Of a stretch of 60,000 bases of DNA, positions 34,501-46,500 are shown in pieces. The notes under the pieces are model-generated. The model was not told the DNA's origin, ran no database searches, and worked only from the letters and a program-made list of their open reading frames with translations. The stretch is from Membranipora membranacea (taxonomy: Eukaryota > Bryozoa > Gymnolaemata > Cheilostomatida > Membraniporidae): positions 22,618,062 to 22,678,061 of the forward strand of contig OU612074.1 in assembly GCA_914767715.1 (NCBI GenBank), in the 5' to 3' direction. The position numbers and the translations under genes are program-made. Numbering within the stretch: the first letter of the stretch is position 1; the number at the start of each line of letters is the position of its first letter.

Positions 34501-37500
34501 ACTGGATCTCACCAGTAGAGACTTTGTGTTATGGTCATGAGATTTTCAGCACTGACATGACTGAAGGAAAGGACTTTAAATCGCTGATGAAGGCCAACAC
34601 CAGATCTAAGTTCTATGATGACCACATTTGGCTCTCAGTGGTTAAGAGACCCAATAAGAGTAACTTCTCTAGAGTTCAGAGATGGTCTCTGTGTATATCT
34701 ACCCTCTATCTCATGATGGTCGTCAATGCTATGTGGTAAGATTAAAGACATACACCATTGTATCAAGCTGGGATCTATTTTATATATAATTATAAAGAAA
34801 AAACTGCATAAACTTTATCAATTAAAGTCAAGCTACCATTTCTATTAATTATGTAACATTTTTATACAGGTTTCCAACTGTTCCGGAATCAAAGGAAGAG
34901 TCTGGATCCACCCTGACAATTGGACCTGTTGAGCTGAGCTGGAGGACGATCTATGTATCATTTATGGGTAAGGCAACTCATCCGCTTATCGCTTTTATAC
35001 ATCATGATCTCATTGACTTACAACTGCTTTTATTGGCAATAATTTCCTGGCTCCTCTTTATAAGAATAGTGGGCTAGAACCTAAGTTTCTGATCAATTAA
35101 TGATTATGATTTTTGTTTCGTTGAATTTAACAGACTGTTTTCACTTTTTCAGGTGCGTTGATTGTTCTACCGCCGTCCATGCTGATCATGTTTTTCTTTA
35201 AGAGAAGCAGACCTTTTGTTCCTCCAAGAAAGAAAGCAAAGGTCCACCAGCATAGAACATCTACAACGCCAGTACCTTTCGGAGGCGGTAAGTATCTTCA
35301 CTCAGCATAGCTCTTACTGTATTACCAAATGGGGAGCGCTACAACTTAGCCCAAGCCAAACTTAGCCCGAGCCAAACTTAGCCTGAGCCAAACTTGGACC
35401 CACGTCGGTTCAAAAAGACTGAGAAATAAAGGCGCCTTAAGGGCGCGGCTGCCATATCCGGCGCCAAGTTTCTCTCAGTTTGCAGGCAGATAGGAGTACA
35501 CATTGGGCATCAATTTAGCCCAGTAGTCGGTAGACTGAAGCGGGATCCAAACCCGAGACCTCCAACACTTACACGTCAGAGGGCTGCCTCCTACTCCATG
35601 TAATGAAACTTGGCCCCAGGTAATGAAACTTGGCCCCAATTAGTAAAACTTGGGCCTTATATAGTGAAACTTGGCCTCATGCAATGAAACTTGGCCCCAT
35701 GTTTGGTTTGGTTTCTATTTCAACATACCAGTAAAGGTATAGGAAACTAAAAATATTAGCTGAACCCGTGACCAAAATTATTGATAGGACACTACAGTCC
35801 AGTGTGTTCCCTGATGCTCTCAAAACAGCAAAAGTTCTCCCTCTTTTCAAAAAAAGCTACACTTAATATAATAAAAATTACCGTCCAATATCAATTTTAT
35901 CTAAATTCAGCAACATTTTTGAGCGAGTAGTTAATTCACAAATCAAGGCCTTTTTAGAACACAAAAATATTTCAAACGCACAACACTATGGCTTTAGAAA
36001 CATAAAAATACTAATCAGGCAATGACATTACTCGCAGACAAAGTGTGAACAGCCATGAGCAATGTAAACTCTGTGCTAGTTGTTTTTTCTTGATGTTAGC
36101 AAAGCTTTCGATACAATTGACCATCATATCATACTTTCAAAGTTAACCCATTTAAATTCTTATCAGATCATACCTTGCTAATCGCCAACAAATTACTGAG
36201 ATATATAATAACATATTTTCTGAGCCACAATTTATGAACACTGGGGTTCCACATGGATCTATTCTGGGTCCAATGTTGTTTTTAATTCATATTAATGATC
36301 TAGCCAATGCAACTAAAACTCTTGACCCAATTCTAGATGCCGATGACACAAATTTGTTTTTTGAAACTAAAGGTTTAAATCAGCACCAAATTCAAATTAA
36401 CGCTGCTCTTACATCAGTAGCATCAGCAGAATGGTGCAATGAAAATAAACTAACTTTGAATCTAGAGAAAACCAACTATAGAGTTCTTAAAAATCACCAA
36501 AACAAATGAACCTTGATGGCAAACTCCATCAAACAAGTTGAAAGCGTGAGGTTCCTTTGGGACTATTTCGATGAGCATTTAACTTGGAAAACTCATATAG
36601 AACATCAAATGAAACCTCTTAGACTGGCGGCCTCTCTTATGTACAGAGTTTCCCAATATCTGGCAATACGATTCATTCATATTTTATAATTCATTTATAC
36701 TGTCCAAATTGAGCTATTGTATTGAGATATGGAGCAATGCAGCAGCAACCTATACCAATAAGATATTGTTACTTCAAAAAAAAATTGTTAAGACATTTAT
36801 AAGTCAGTAAGACTAGCTTCATCCACTCCACTTTTTAAAAGATCAAATATTTTTAGGATAAATGAGCTTTATGAATTTAAAACATTAATCTGTGCCAATA
36901 AAACATTTCGCGCCTCTAATTTACACCATCATTCCAATCATGTCTACAAAACAGGTTCATTCAACATAAAGCTTCATCGCCCCGATTCCACAACCAGTTC
37001 AGGTCAACGAAGACTCTCATATCAAATGACAGCACTGTGGAACAAGCTGCCTGACAACCTGAAATTAGTGAAGGGTAAGGCCGTCTTTAAAACGGCCATC
37101 AAGTGCCACTTCTTGGCTTTAGGGTTTGAACTTGCTTCGTCATAATTTACTTGATATCTATTGCCGCATCTCGTATGGCAATTTGGCCTTGCGCCTTGTC
37201 TAGCTGAGACATTGTCAAAGCTATTGGGGATGTAGGCCTCATCACCACTAAATATTTTTATAGTTTCCTATATCTTAACTTGTTTGATAAACTAGAAACC
37301 AAACCAAACGTGGGGCCAAGTTTGATTGCATGGGGCCACTTTTGATTACATGGGGCCAAGTTTGGCTCGGGCTAAGTTTGGCTTGGTCTAAGTTTGGCTC
37401 GGACTAAGTTTGGCTCGGGCTAAGTTTGGCTCGGGCTAAGTTTGGCTCGGGCTAAGTTTGGCTCGGGCCAAGTTTGGCTCGGACTTAGTTTGGCTCGGGC

Positions 37501-40500
37501 TAAGTTTGGCTCGGGCTAAGTTTGGCTCGGGCTAAGTTTGGCTCGGACTAAGTTTGGCTCGGGCTAAGTTTGGCTTGGTCTAAGTTTGGCTCGGGCTAAG
37601 TTTGGCTCGGGCTAAGTTTGGCTCGGGCTAAGTTTGGCTCGGGCCAAGTTTGGCTCGGACTTAGTTTGGCTCGGGCTAAGTTTGGCTCGGGCTAAGTTTG
37701 GCTCGGGCCAAGTTTGGCTCGGACTTAGTTTGGCTCGGGCTAAGTTTGGCTCGGGCTAAGTTTGGCTCGGGCTAAGTTTGGCTCGGACTAAGTTTGGCTC
37801 GGGCTAAGTTTGGCTCGGGCTAAGTTTGGCTCGGGCTAAGTTGTCACGGATTCACCAAATGTATCATAAAATATTCTCAAAAATAATATAAAGTCAATCA
37901 TTACCATGTCCGTAGTAAAGTCCGGAATGGATGCAGATGTAATAATTGAATGACCTTGACTTGTGTAATACTGTCAGCAAATTTAAAAAGTCAATACCTT
38001 GTCGACCACACAGTCTACTTATGTAGAGAGTTTTTCTGTGAAATGTGGACTTGCCATTCAATCTGAAACCATAGGATTGGATAATTTAGAAATCTGTTTA
38101 GCAATTAATGTGATTGGATGCATAATTTTTTGTTTCATTACCAAAGATGGCGCTGAACTAGGGAGGGTTGGAGGAAGAGGTAGCCTATACGACTCAAGTG
38201 TTAGTTACTCATCACCACGGAATGTAGCAATCCCGACAGAAGAATGCGTTCAGGTCATGTATTCTAAAGGTGGTCCGTCCAAGAACGATTTGAAGTACAA
38301 TATTCCCTTAGAACCAGAAACACTGATGCACGTTCAAAGATTTTCTCCTCCAACACCATTCAAGAACAGAGGAAGGAAACCCATATCAGACAATGGTAAA
38401 TATTGATCTTTATATTTCTATTGCTATTAAGATAGTTATAGACAATAAATATTACTGGGTATCACCACTGTTTTCTTTCCATATAAGTGCTGCATATTGT
38501 CCATTTGATTTTCTAGAGCTCAGATACCCAAACCCAGATTTAGACATGAAGAATAACAGTCAAATTCCACCACCACCTTCATACGAGAACCTAGAAAATA
38601 AAAACATGACTGAAGATGGTAAGATCCCCTTATCAATAAGTCAGTTAACAGGAATGTGATGGTCCGCAGAAGATATGAGATAAAAACTAAGTAGTCGTAG
38701 TATTTCATGATTTTTTGTAACTTTTAAAACTAGGAGTCTTTCATCAATTACTTGTGTCTTTAAATCTTATTCAAACACCATATTTATTTGAAGAGACTTT
38801 ATATTTCTAATACTTTGATCTTTCAGAGCTTAGAACCCTAGAGAAGAAGAACAACGCTTCCTTCACTCTGCCATGGTGGGGAGTTGTGTTCGGTTACATT
38901 CTCTGTGGAGCTTGTATAGCTAATGGTGTATGGTGGCCTTATCTATATAGCATACAATGGGGTAAAGATCTCTCACTAGAATGGCTGGCCTCTCTAGTTC
39001 TCAGCATTTTCCAGTCTATCATAGTCCTGCAACCTATCAAGGTAACATGTAATGACTTGAGTATAAAAATCCCATGTAAAAATCAAATAATGTTGAAGCT
39101 TGCAAGCCATTGTTATACACAGCATAATCTAATCTCCTGTAATTGGGATCAGAAGACTCTTCCATTGACTCATTTCATCAAAATAATACTGCCATAATTT
39201 GTCCCTTAGTTGGTTTCTTTGACCTTCATTTCATGAGTACAAGAATTATTCAGGTGCATCGATCCTCATTCAAGCATCATTTGTTCCTGTTCCAATACCA
39301 ACTACTTACTAATTTAGACTGTAACTGTAACACTGTCTACGAATCACTATACAGGTCATAATTCTCGCCGTGCTCATGTCGATCCTCCTCCAAGTCACTC
39401 TGGCTGAACCTGAAGATCTCTCAATGATAAACACAGTATCAGACTTACATGGACAAGTCAAACCTGTTGAATCGATTGAACCTCCTATACATCCTCAGAA
39501 AGTCCCCAAACCCAAACCTATTGTGGTTCAGACAGAAGCAAAGCTGTTTAAGAAACTCTTCGATAAGCTGAAGGGAGTTCTGGCACATATCATGTACTTA
39601 AGTAAGCTTTATAGATTTTGAATATCTGTCCAACCAATTTATGCTTTGAACAGTTATTCTAAAATCTTATTCGGCCATCACATTACTTGATATGAGGAGG
39701 TGTGCAGCTTGCAACAACCCAAGTTGAAACCTTCCGACCCCTGTATGAGGCTTGAAGAGGCTTTAGTGTAAATTTAGTGCAAACCTCAATACGACGCCAT
39801 ACTTAGAATGCAGTACCTCACAATCACACTAGTGTTTCGTTTACCATATTGGTAGATATTGTATTATAATCATTTATCAATTTCTCAATTTTTAGTCTTG
39901 TTGCTGCTTGTGGTAAGCCACAACTCAAGTACAAATTTCTACAGACAGAACAAGACCATCAAAGATACGCTCCAACTCGACGACATGGGTGTAAGTTTAT
40001 TGCCTGCTAACCATGCAAATTGGAATTATATAGATCTCTCACGCAGCCTTTTTTGCCATTGCATTCTTGGTAGAAAATATATATATCGGTATGAGTTTGA
40101 TTTGTAATGTATTCTTTATTATTAAAGTTAAGCAGAGTGGAAGATATATGGCCATGGATGAGAGAGACGTTATTTCCTGTTGTATATCCAAGTCATCATT
40201 ACAATGGAGAAAGTATGAGTCTATATGAACGTCAGTTTATGTATAACGTTGACGCCATCAGAATGGGACCAGTCAGAATGAAACAGAACAGAGAGGTCGA
40301 AGGTCAGTTAAAATGAATATTTGCTCAAGAGGTTGATACTGACCCATTTAAGACTAATTTTTGAACATTAAATTTCATGAGATAATAGCAGACATTAACT
40401 GTTTGCCATAACCTCCATAAACCATTGTCATATCAAAATCTAATTTTCCATTAGACATTTATATTACGCTTAACTGTCACCACAACAAGAATGGATATCT

Positions 40501-43500
40501 GGTACTTTGCAAAACAAAAGAGTCCATCTCCTGGTTATCTGCGGCACATGTCTCGCAGCACAATCTTAACACCGATTAATTTCGTATAAAGTGTCTCCAA
40601 TTTGGTTAAACAAAAACAAAATTAATCTCTTATGGATATTTCACAGTTGAATGTGACGAGTACCAGAAGTATGAGTCATCAAAGCTGTTCAAAGTCTATA
40701 ACTGTGAGGATGAAGACGAGGAGAGAGACTGGAATTCAAGTGAGTAGAATGTCTCGCATGTTGATTTCCTATACATGTCGAGATTTTAAAAATCACTGCA
40801 TTGAATTCCATGTCACAACAGATGTCACATGTACTGTCCGAAAACTTAGAAATCAAATCAATGCGCCTTGAGGTTGCGGCCACCATGTTAATTGTAAAAT
40901 TACTCACAGTTTGCAGGCAGGTAGGCGAAAACCTGTGGCTTCATCAGGCCCCAGTAGTCAGTAGACTGCAGGGAGTTTTGAACCTGGCAAGTCCAGCACT
41001 TGTTGGAGCTTTAACCAACACTGAGCTTCCTCCTACCCCTATGATTGGCTTATGTTGGGCTGTGCCAACTCCGATATTCTGAGTAGAAAGCGCATTTAGT
41101 GTAGTTTGTTCAATAGTGGTGGCAATCATATCCGATTGAATCAGGTATAAAATACATAAATATCTGGCGCTTGATTATGACAGACATTACTCAGATTGAA
41201 ATTTTTTCATCTCAGCTTCCAAAGACAAATACAATCATCAAATTAAGATTAATGTTATTTTGCAGAGTGGAATGGTACTCACGTTGATGGTGTTACATTA
41301 CCACCGTACATACATGAGGTGATCAAAGGAGCTCGTTATCGGGGAGTAATTGAGTCATACAGCATCAGTGGGTACATGTAAGTATGTAACTGGGTCACTA
41401 CTTCTCTATATAAATAATTCAGGCGATCGCAAAGTTAACTTAGCGCCATTAGATCAATCAGTCAATGCTCTCGAGTACTTGAGTCTTGTAGTGCTCTTGT
41501 TGGTTCAGGGGTAAGAAGATATTCATAAGTTCATCCAGCTAGAATGTTTCACATGGCACAAATCAGAAGAATTTAAAGTGAAGTTTCTCATCACTCAACA
41601 AATGCATATCTCTTACTACAGGGTGACCATGTATGATTCTAACTGGGATCTTGTCTGTGATCTTCTAGAAGAGGAGATCTGGATAGACAAACAGACAAGA
41701 GCCATATTTATAGAATTTGTTGTGGCAAATATGAATGTAAATATATACACACAAATAAAGATTGTTCTGGAGACGCCAGTATATGGAGGTAAGTGTTGAG
41801 CGTAGATAATAAGATATGAGAATATCAGAGAATGAGGAGAGGTTGGCAATGATTGCTCATGGTGTCTCACTCATAAATCCAGAGCCAATCTGTCAATCAC
41901 CTTCTTACTTTCACATTATATCCATCAATGTCTCCAAACATAAAGATATTGTGTAGTTTCAAGGATGGATGCGCATAGCTTCCTGAGATATAGCCCGATA
42001 AAAGGGGACCCACCAGATTCGATTTATTTGTTCGTTTGATTTGTCTCTCCAGGTCACATGACTTGTCAAAACATAATGCCATTTCATTATCATGAAAGTA
42101 TTGGCTCTTGTGAGATTAGCTGTCGTGGTAGTTGTAAAGTAATTTACTTTTTTCCAAAGCTGTCTTTTTATTGGGGATATGTCAAAACACAATATACTTA
42201 TAATTACGTTTTGTTTATGCAATTATTCTATTTCAGGTGTATTTGCGTCTTGGGATGTGAACAGTTTCAGACCTTACCCTTATGTAGACTGGGTAGACTT
42301 TCTCTTCCTCATCATACAATGTATCTGGTTTCTGGTTCTTTGTTATATTGTCTTCAAAGAAGCTCGAGGTGAGTTTGAAACATGCATCTCTGTACATACA
42401 GCTTGAGGTAAACATTATCTTGGCAATACAAAGCCAGAGTTTTCTTACCAAATTGAGTAAACCCCTCCCTGTGATACTGCCTCCTGTGTAAGTCAGTATA
42501 CTGGCCTTATTATTCTGTAGCGGGAACACCATCTTCAAAGGTATTTGCTGATTGATTTGGGTACCATCTCAATTCAGTTTTGAATACTTAAATCATAAGA
42601 GATTAGCCTTACCTTCCCTGTATATCAAAACGTGACTGCTTCTGCTGCTGGAGATTACCACTTTTCATTACATAAAGGTCTAAACCAACTGCTCCACTTG
42701 TTGAGTGGCTCACCATTATTTATTACAGCACTTTACAAAGAAGGTGCAAATAAATACTTGAGGGAGCCGTGGCACATTGTGGAATCTGTTAATGTGTTTC
42801 TCGCTTTACTGTCGGTTGTATTCTTTGCCTTGAGATCATATGAAGTGGTAACTGCTGTTGAGTTCATGAAAAACAATAAAGGTAAGATTGCAGCGCAAAT
42901 AAGATATTTCATTATTCACACTGGTCAGCAGATGATCAAAATAATCAAAAGATCACTTCTTATAGGTGTGAATCTATTAGTTGATTTTCGACCAATGAAT
43001 GCTTTGAACAAATTACAAGAGTCTCAGTCTACCACATGAAGGTTAAAAAATTGTCAAAATCCCAAAACATCAACTTGACACTTAACAATTATGATGTAGA
43101 AAAATACCCATCGATATATTTAGAGGGCAAATTAACTTAAATGACAAACGAACGAAATTTCAATACACTTGAATATAGAACCTTGTGATAATCTTAGTGA
43201 AAGCTTGATATTATAGCTGAAATAGACATTTTTCCAAGCCTCTGTTCAGAGATAAATACCCACTGATTGGGTACCCTTCACCCAACGCAGCATAGTAAAA
43301 AAAGAGCTGAAATGGTCGTATCTTGAAAACCGCTCATATAAAGATAAACATCATTTCTGACTTGGACATTGTATTTTTGATTTGCAATAGCCAAGTATGT
43401 AGACTTCGATCCTGTGATGAGGTGGGACACTGCTTATTCTCTAACAATAGCCTTAGTTCTATTCATCGCCATAATACAGCTGTTCCAGCCTATGGACTTT

Positions 43501-46500
43501 AGTCAACAGCTTACTTATCTCAAGGTAATGTATGAAGTCACCATCGTTATCTTATACAAATACACATGAGATCATGTTAGATTTAACTGATATAACTGAT
43601 TTAACTGATTTAACTGATTTCACTAATTTAACTGTTTTAACTGTTTTAACTGATTTAACTGATTTAACTTATTCAGCTGATTCAGCTGATTCAGCTGATT
43701 CAGCTGATTCAGCTGATTCAGCTGATTCAACTTATTCAACTGATTCAGCTGATTCAGCTGATTCAAGTGATTCAACTGATTCAACTGATTCAACTGATTT
43801 GACTGATTTGACTGATTTAACTGATTTAAGTGATTTAACTGATTTAAGTGATTTAACTGATTTAAGTGATTTAACTGATTTAACTGATTTACCTGATTTA
43901 ACTGATTTAACTGATTTAACTGACTTACCTGATTTAACTGATTTAACTGATTTAAATGATTTAACTGATTTAACTGATTTCACTGATTTAACTGATTTAA
44001 CTGATTTAACTGATTTAAGTTATTCAGCTGATTCAGCTGATTCAGCTGATTCAGCTGATTCAGCTGATTCAGCTGATTCAGCTGATTCAACTGATTCAAC
44101 TGATTCAACTGATTCAAGTGATTCAAGTGATTCAACTGATTCAACTGATTTAACTGATTTAACTGATTTAACTGATTTACCTGATTTAACTGATTTAACT
44201 GATTTAAGTGATTTTACTGATTTAATTGATTTAACTGATTTAGCTGATTTAGCTGATTTAACTGATTTAACTGATTTAAGTGATTTAAGTGATTTAACTG
44301 ATTTACCTGATTTAACTGATTTAACTGATTTAACTGATTTACCTGATTTAACTGATTTAACTGATTTACCTGATTTAACTGATTTAACTGATTTCACTGA
44401 TCTAACTGATTTAACTGATTTAACTGAATTAACTGACTGAAGAAAGGATACCTTTGAAATATAAATATCTAAAATTTTATTAACCGCATCAGTGCTGTGT
44501 AGTATGTGAATGGGATGGGTTTGCACCCATGATTTCCTATTGTGTGGAGTTCACTAATCAGTAGGTAGTATATAAAATTCTTAGATATTTGAAGCTGAAA
44601 CATGATCAATATACTGTTGAATTTACCATAATATATTTTCTCATTTTTAGATGACGTTGTCTACCACAGGTCCGAATGTAGTTTGGTATTCCATAGCATT
44701 ATCACTGCTACTCTTATTGTACAGTCATATTATGACAATCGCCTTTGGGAGTCAGTTCGGAGCCTTTGTACACTTTCTCAGATCTTTTTATTACCTCTTC
44801 GGAATACTTCTCGGTAAGGGGCTTGATAATTTATCACTTTTATAGAGAATGGCGGCTGACATATAGCTGTGACCAGATATTTTGATGTATAGCATGACTA
44901 CTCATAACTATCAGACATTCCATTATTCAATAGAGCTAGAATAGAAGCCTGGCAGACTAATTTCCAAAATTTGACAGCTTTGCTTGAGTCTCTTTATTCC
45001 GTTGACTGTATTTACAAATTTGCAAGTTTTTTTCTCATTTGTCATTGGCTTGTTACCCTATAAATTTGAACAGTCAAATGTACTAAGTAAAGCTTTTTTG
45101 GTGCCTTGGAAACGAAATGATTAGTTTTTGTGCTGTCGGTTTATTTGAATTGGAATTCGTAACCATCACCATTTTAAGGTGTCCAGAGTTTGAGAAATTA
45201 TAGCACTGAGCCACACCTCCTCAAAATTTGAGCACTGTAATGACTGTTTAGGAATAATAAAATGGAACACAGAGCTGTCTAATTTTATAAATCACAAGCA
45301 TTTTCTTTTTCTGTTTAGGAATACTGAAGTTCACTCACATTATAGAGACAGATACTTGGGTCCTGAGAGTTCTGTTCTCTGTGTATATGATAGTCGGTAA
45401 CTTTATCCTCCTGAACCTCTTCATATCTGTGATCAACGACGGTCTGACATACATTAATCAAAACCCTGATGAGGCAGACTTTGATGTGGAGCTGTCTGAC
45501 TATATCAAGGTTTGAAAGGTTTTTTTTCTGGTTGTGAAATTTATTGTACATGACTATTGTGCTGATTGTATTGATCCCTGTACCCAAAACGTACCCAATA
45601 AATTTTTTGCCTTTCATCAATTTGATATCCAATCACACTGACCATTTTTGAATTATGAAACGGATTATGAATATCAAGTTTCTACATGATGACTGCAATC
45701 AATATGTCTATCCAAACTTGAAAGTTCAGCAGTGTAGCGTTTGCAACCCACTGTGACACCTTATGCATGCTCATATCCTTATTGTTTAAGGTGAAGTTGG
45801 AAGGCTGGTGGCTATCACTAACTGGAGCGACTAACAAGGAGAGAGCGAATCTCGCTAAGGTTAGACGAGGCGGACCATGGAACAGAGAACTGGAGCTGTA
45901 TTATGGGCTGCTTGAGGAGAAGCAGATCACACCTATAGAAGATAAGCAGGCTCTGCAACATCAGTCTGATGTCAACGATAAATCTGATGCTGTAAGCATA
46001 TTTGTATGACTGAGAGTAACCAGGGACATTGAGAGGTTTTATTAGACTGGCAAATTAATCAAAAGCAGTAGGCAATCCATTCATGTGTTTGCGTTTTGTA
46101 CAAAAAAAGCCTTAGCATACCTTCACCTTCACCAAATCAGAAAACAACTATTATGTTGTGTGTTTTATTTAAAGGCGTTGGAGTGGTTTGAACTGGCCAA
46201 TCGTAAGCTTTCAGATGAGGAAAGAGCTGCAATACCGATATCTGAGACTCAATCCAGGAACGAGCACACTGCACGATTAGCCATTAGAACCATTGTGTTG
46301 GATCTAGTTCATAACAATGACAAAGCAATGGGGTTTATCAAGAAATGGCTGAAACCTGAACCAGAACCTGTACATACAGAGAAAGCTCAAGTGAGTTTAA
46401 TTCAGAAGAATTCATTATTCCCATCAGCCTGGTTCCATTTTTTGTTACGAGACAGATCATATAGAATATTTGCAGACCAAAGCATTTTATAGTCAGATAA

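Larger units (their letters stand above)
35340..37845. mobile_element. Inverted-repeat block enclosing a reverse transcriptase fragment
   Basis: Left sequences (CCAAACTTAGCCCGAGCC at 35,350-35,395; TTTGGTTTGGTTTCTA at about 35,703-35,718; TAGGAAACTA at 35,739-35,748) recur as inverted complements on the right (TAGAAACCAAACCAAA at about 37,289-37,304; TAGTTTCCTATA near 37,260; GGCTCGGGCTAAGTTTGG repeated from 37,366). Between them lies a degraded non-LTR reverse transcriptase. The whole block sits in the 2.9 kb intron between exons 21 and 22. Confidence 0.65.
34481..39601 (+). other. Exons 19-25: TM2-TM5 with long cytosolic loop
   Basis: Exon 19 encodes the typical polycystin-1 sequence DDHIWLSVVKRP...FSRVQRWSLCISTLYL (TM2), and exons 20-21 encode TM3 (LIVLPPSMLIMFFFKRSR). 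Exons 22-23 form a ~120-residue basic and Ser-rich loop containing PPPPSY (38,566-38,583, a PPxY motif). Exon 24 begins TM4 with LPWWGVVFGYIL and the family signature WGKDLSLEWLASLVLSIFQS; TM5 runs across the exon 24-25 junction (PIKVIILAVLMSILLQ). Exon 25 ends in a proline-rich then basic segment. Confidence 0.87.

Noticed and set aside
37999-38146. 5' extension of exon 22 as a longer open frame
   Set aside because: A good acceptor (CATTACCAAAG) at 38,146 with correct phase from exon 21 makes the upstream part intron. The extension has no homology to the family.
43532-44526. 302-codon plus frame and 168-codon minus frame of Asp-Leu-Thr / Lys-Ser-Val repeats
   Set aside because: Pure product of an intronic 9-base minisatellite between polycystin exons 33 and 34. 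The frame phase is unrelated to the flanking exons.
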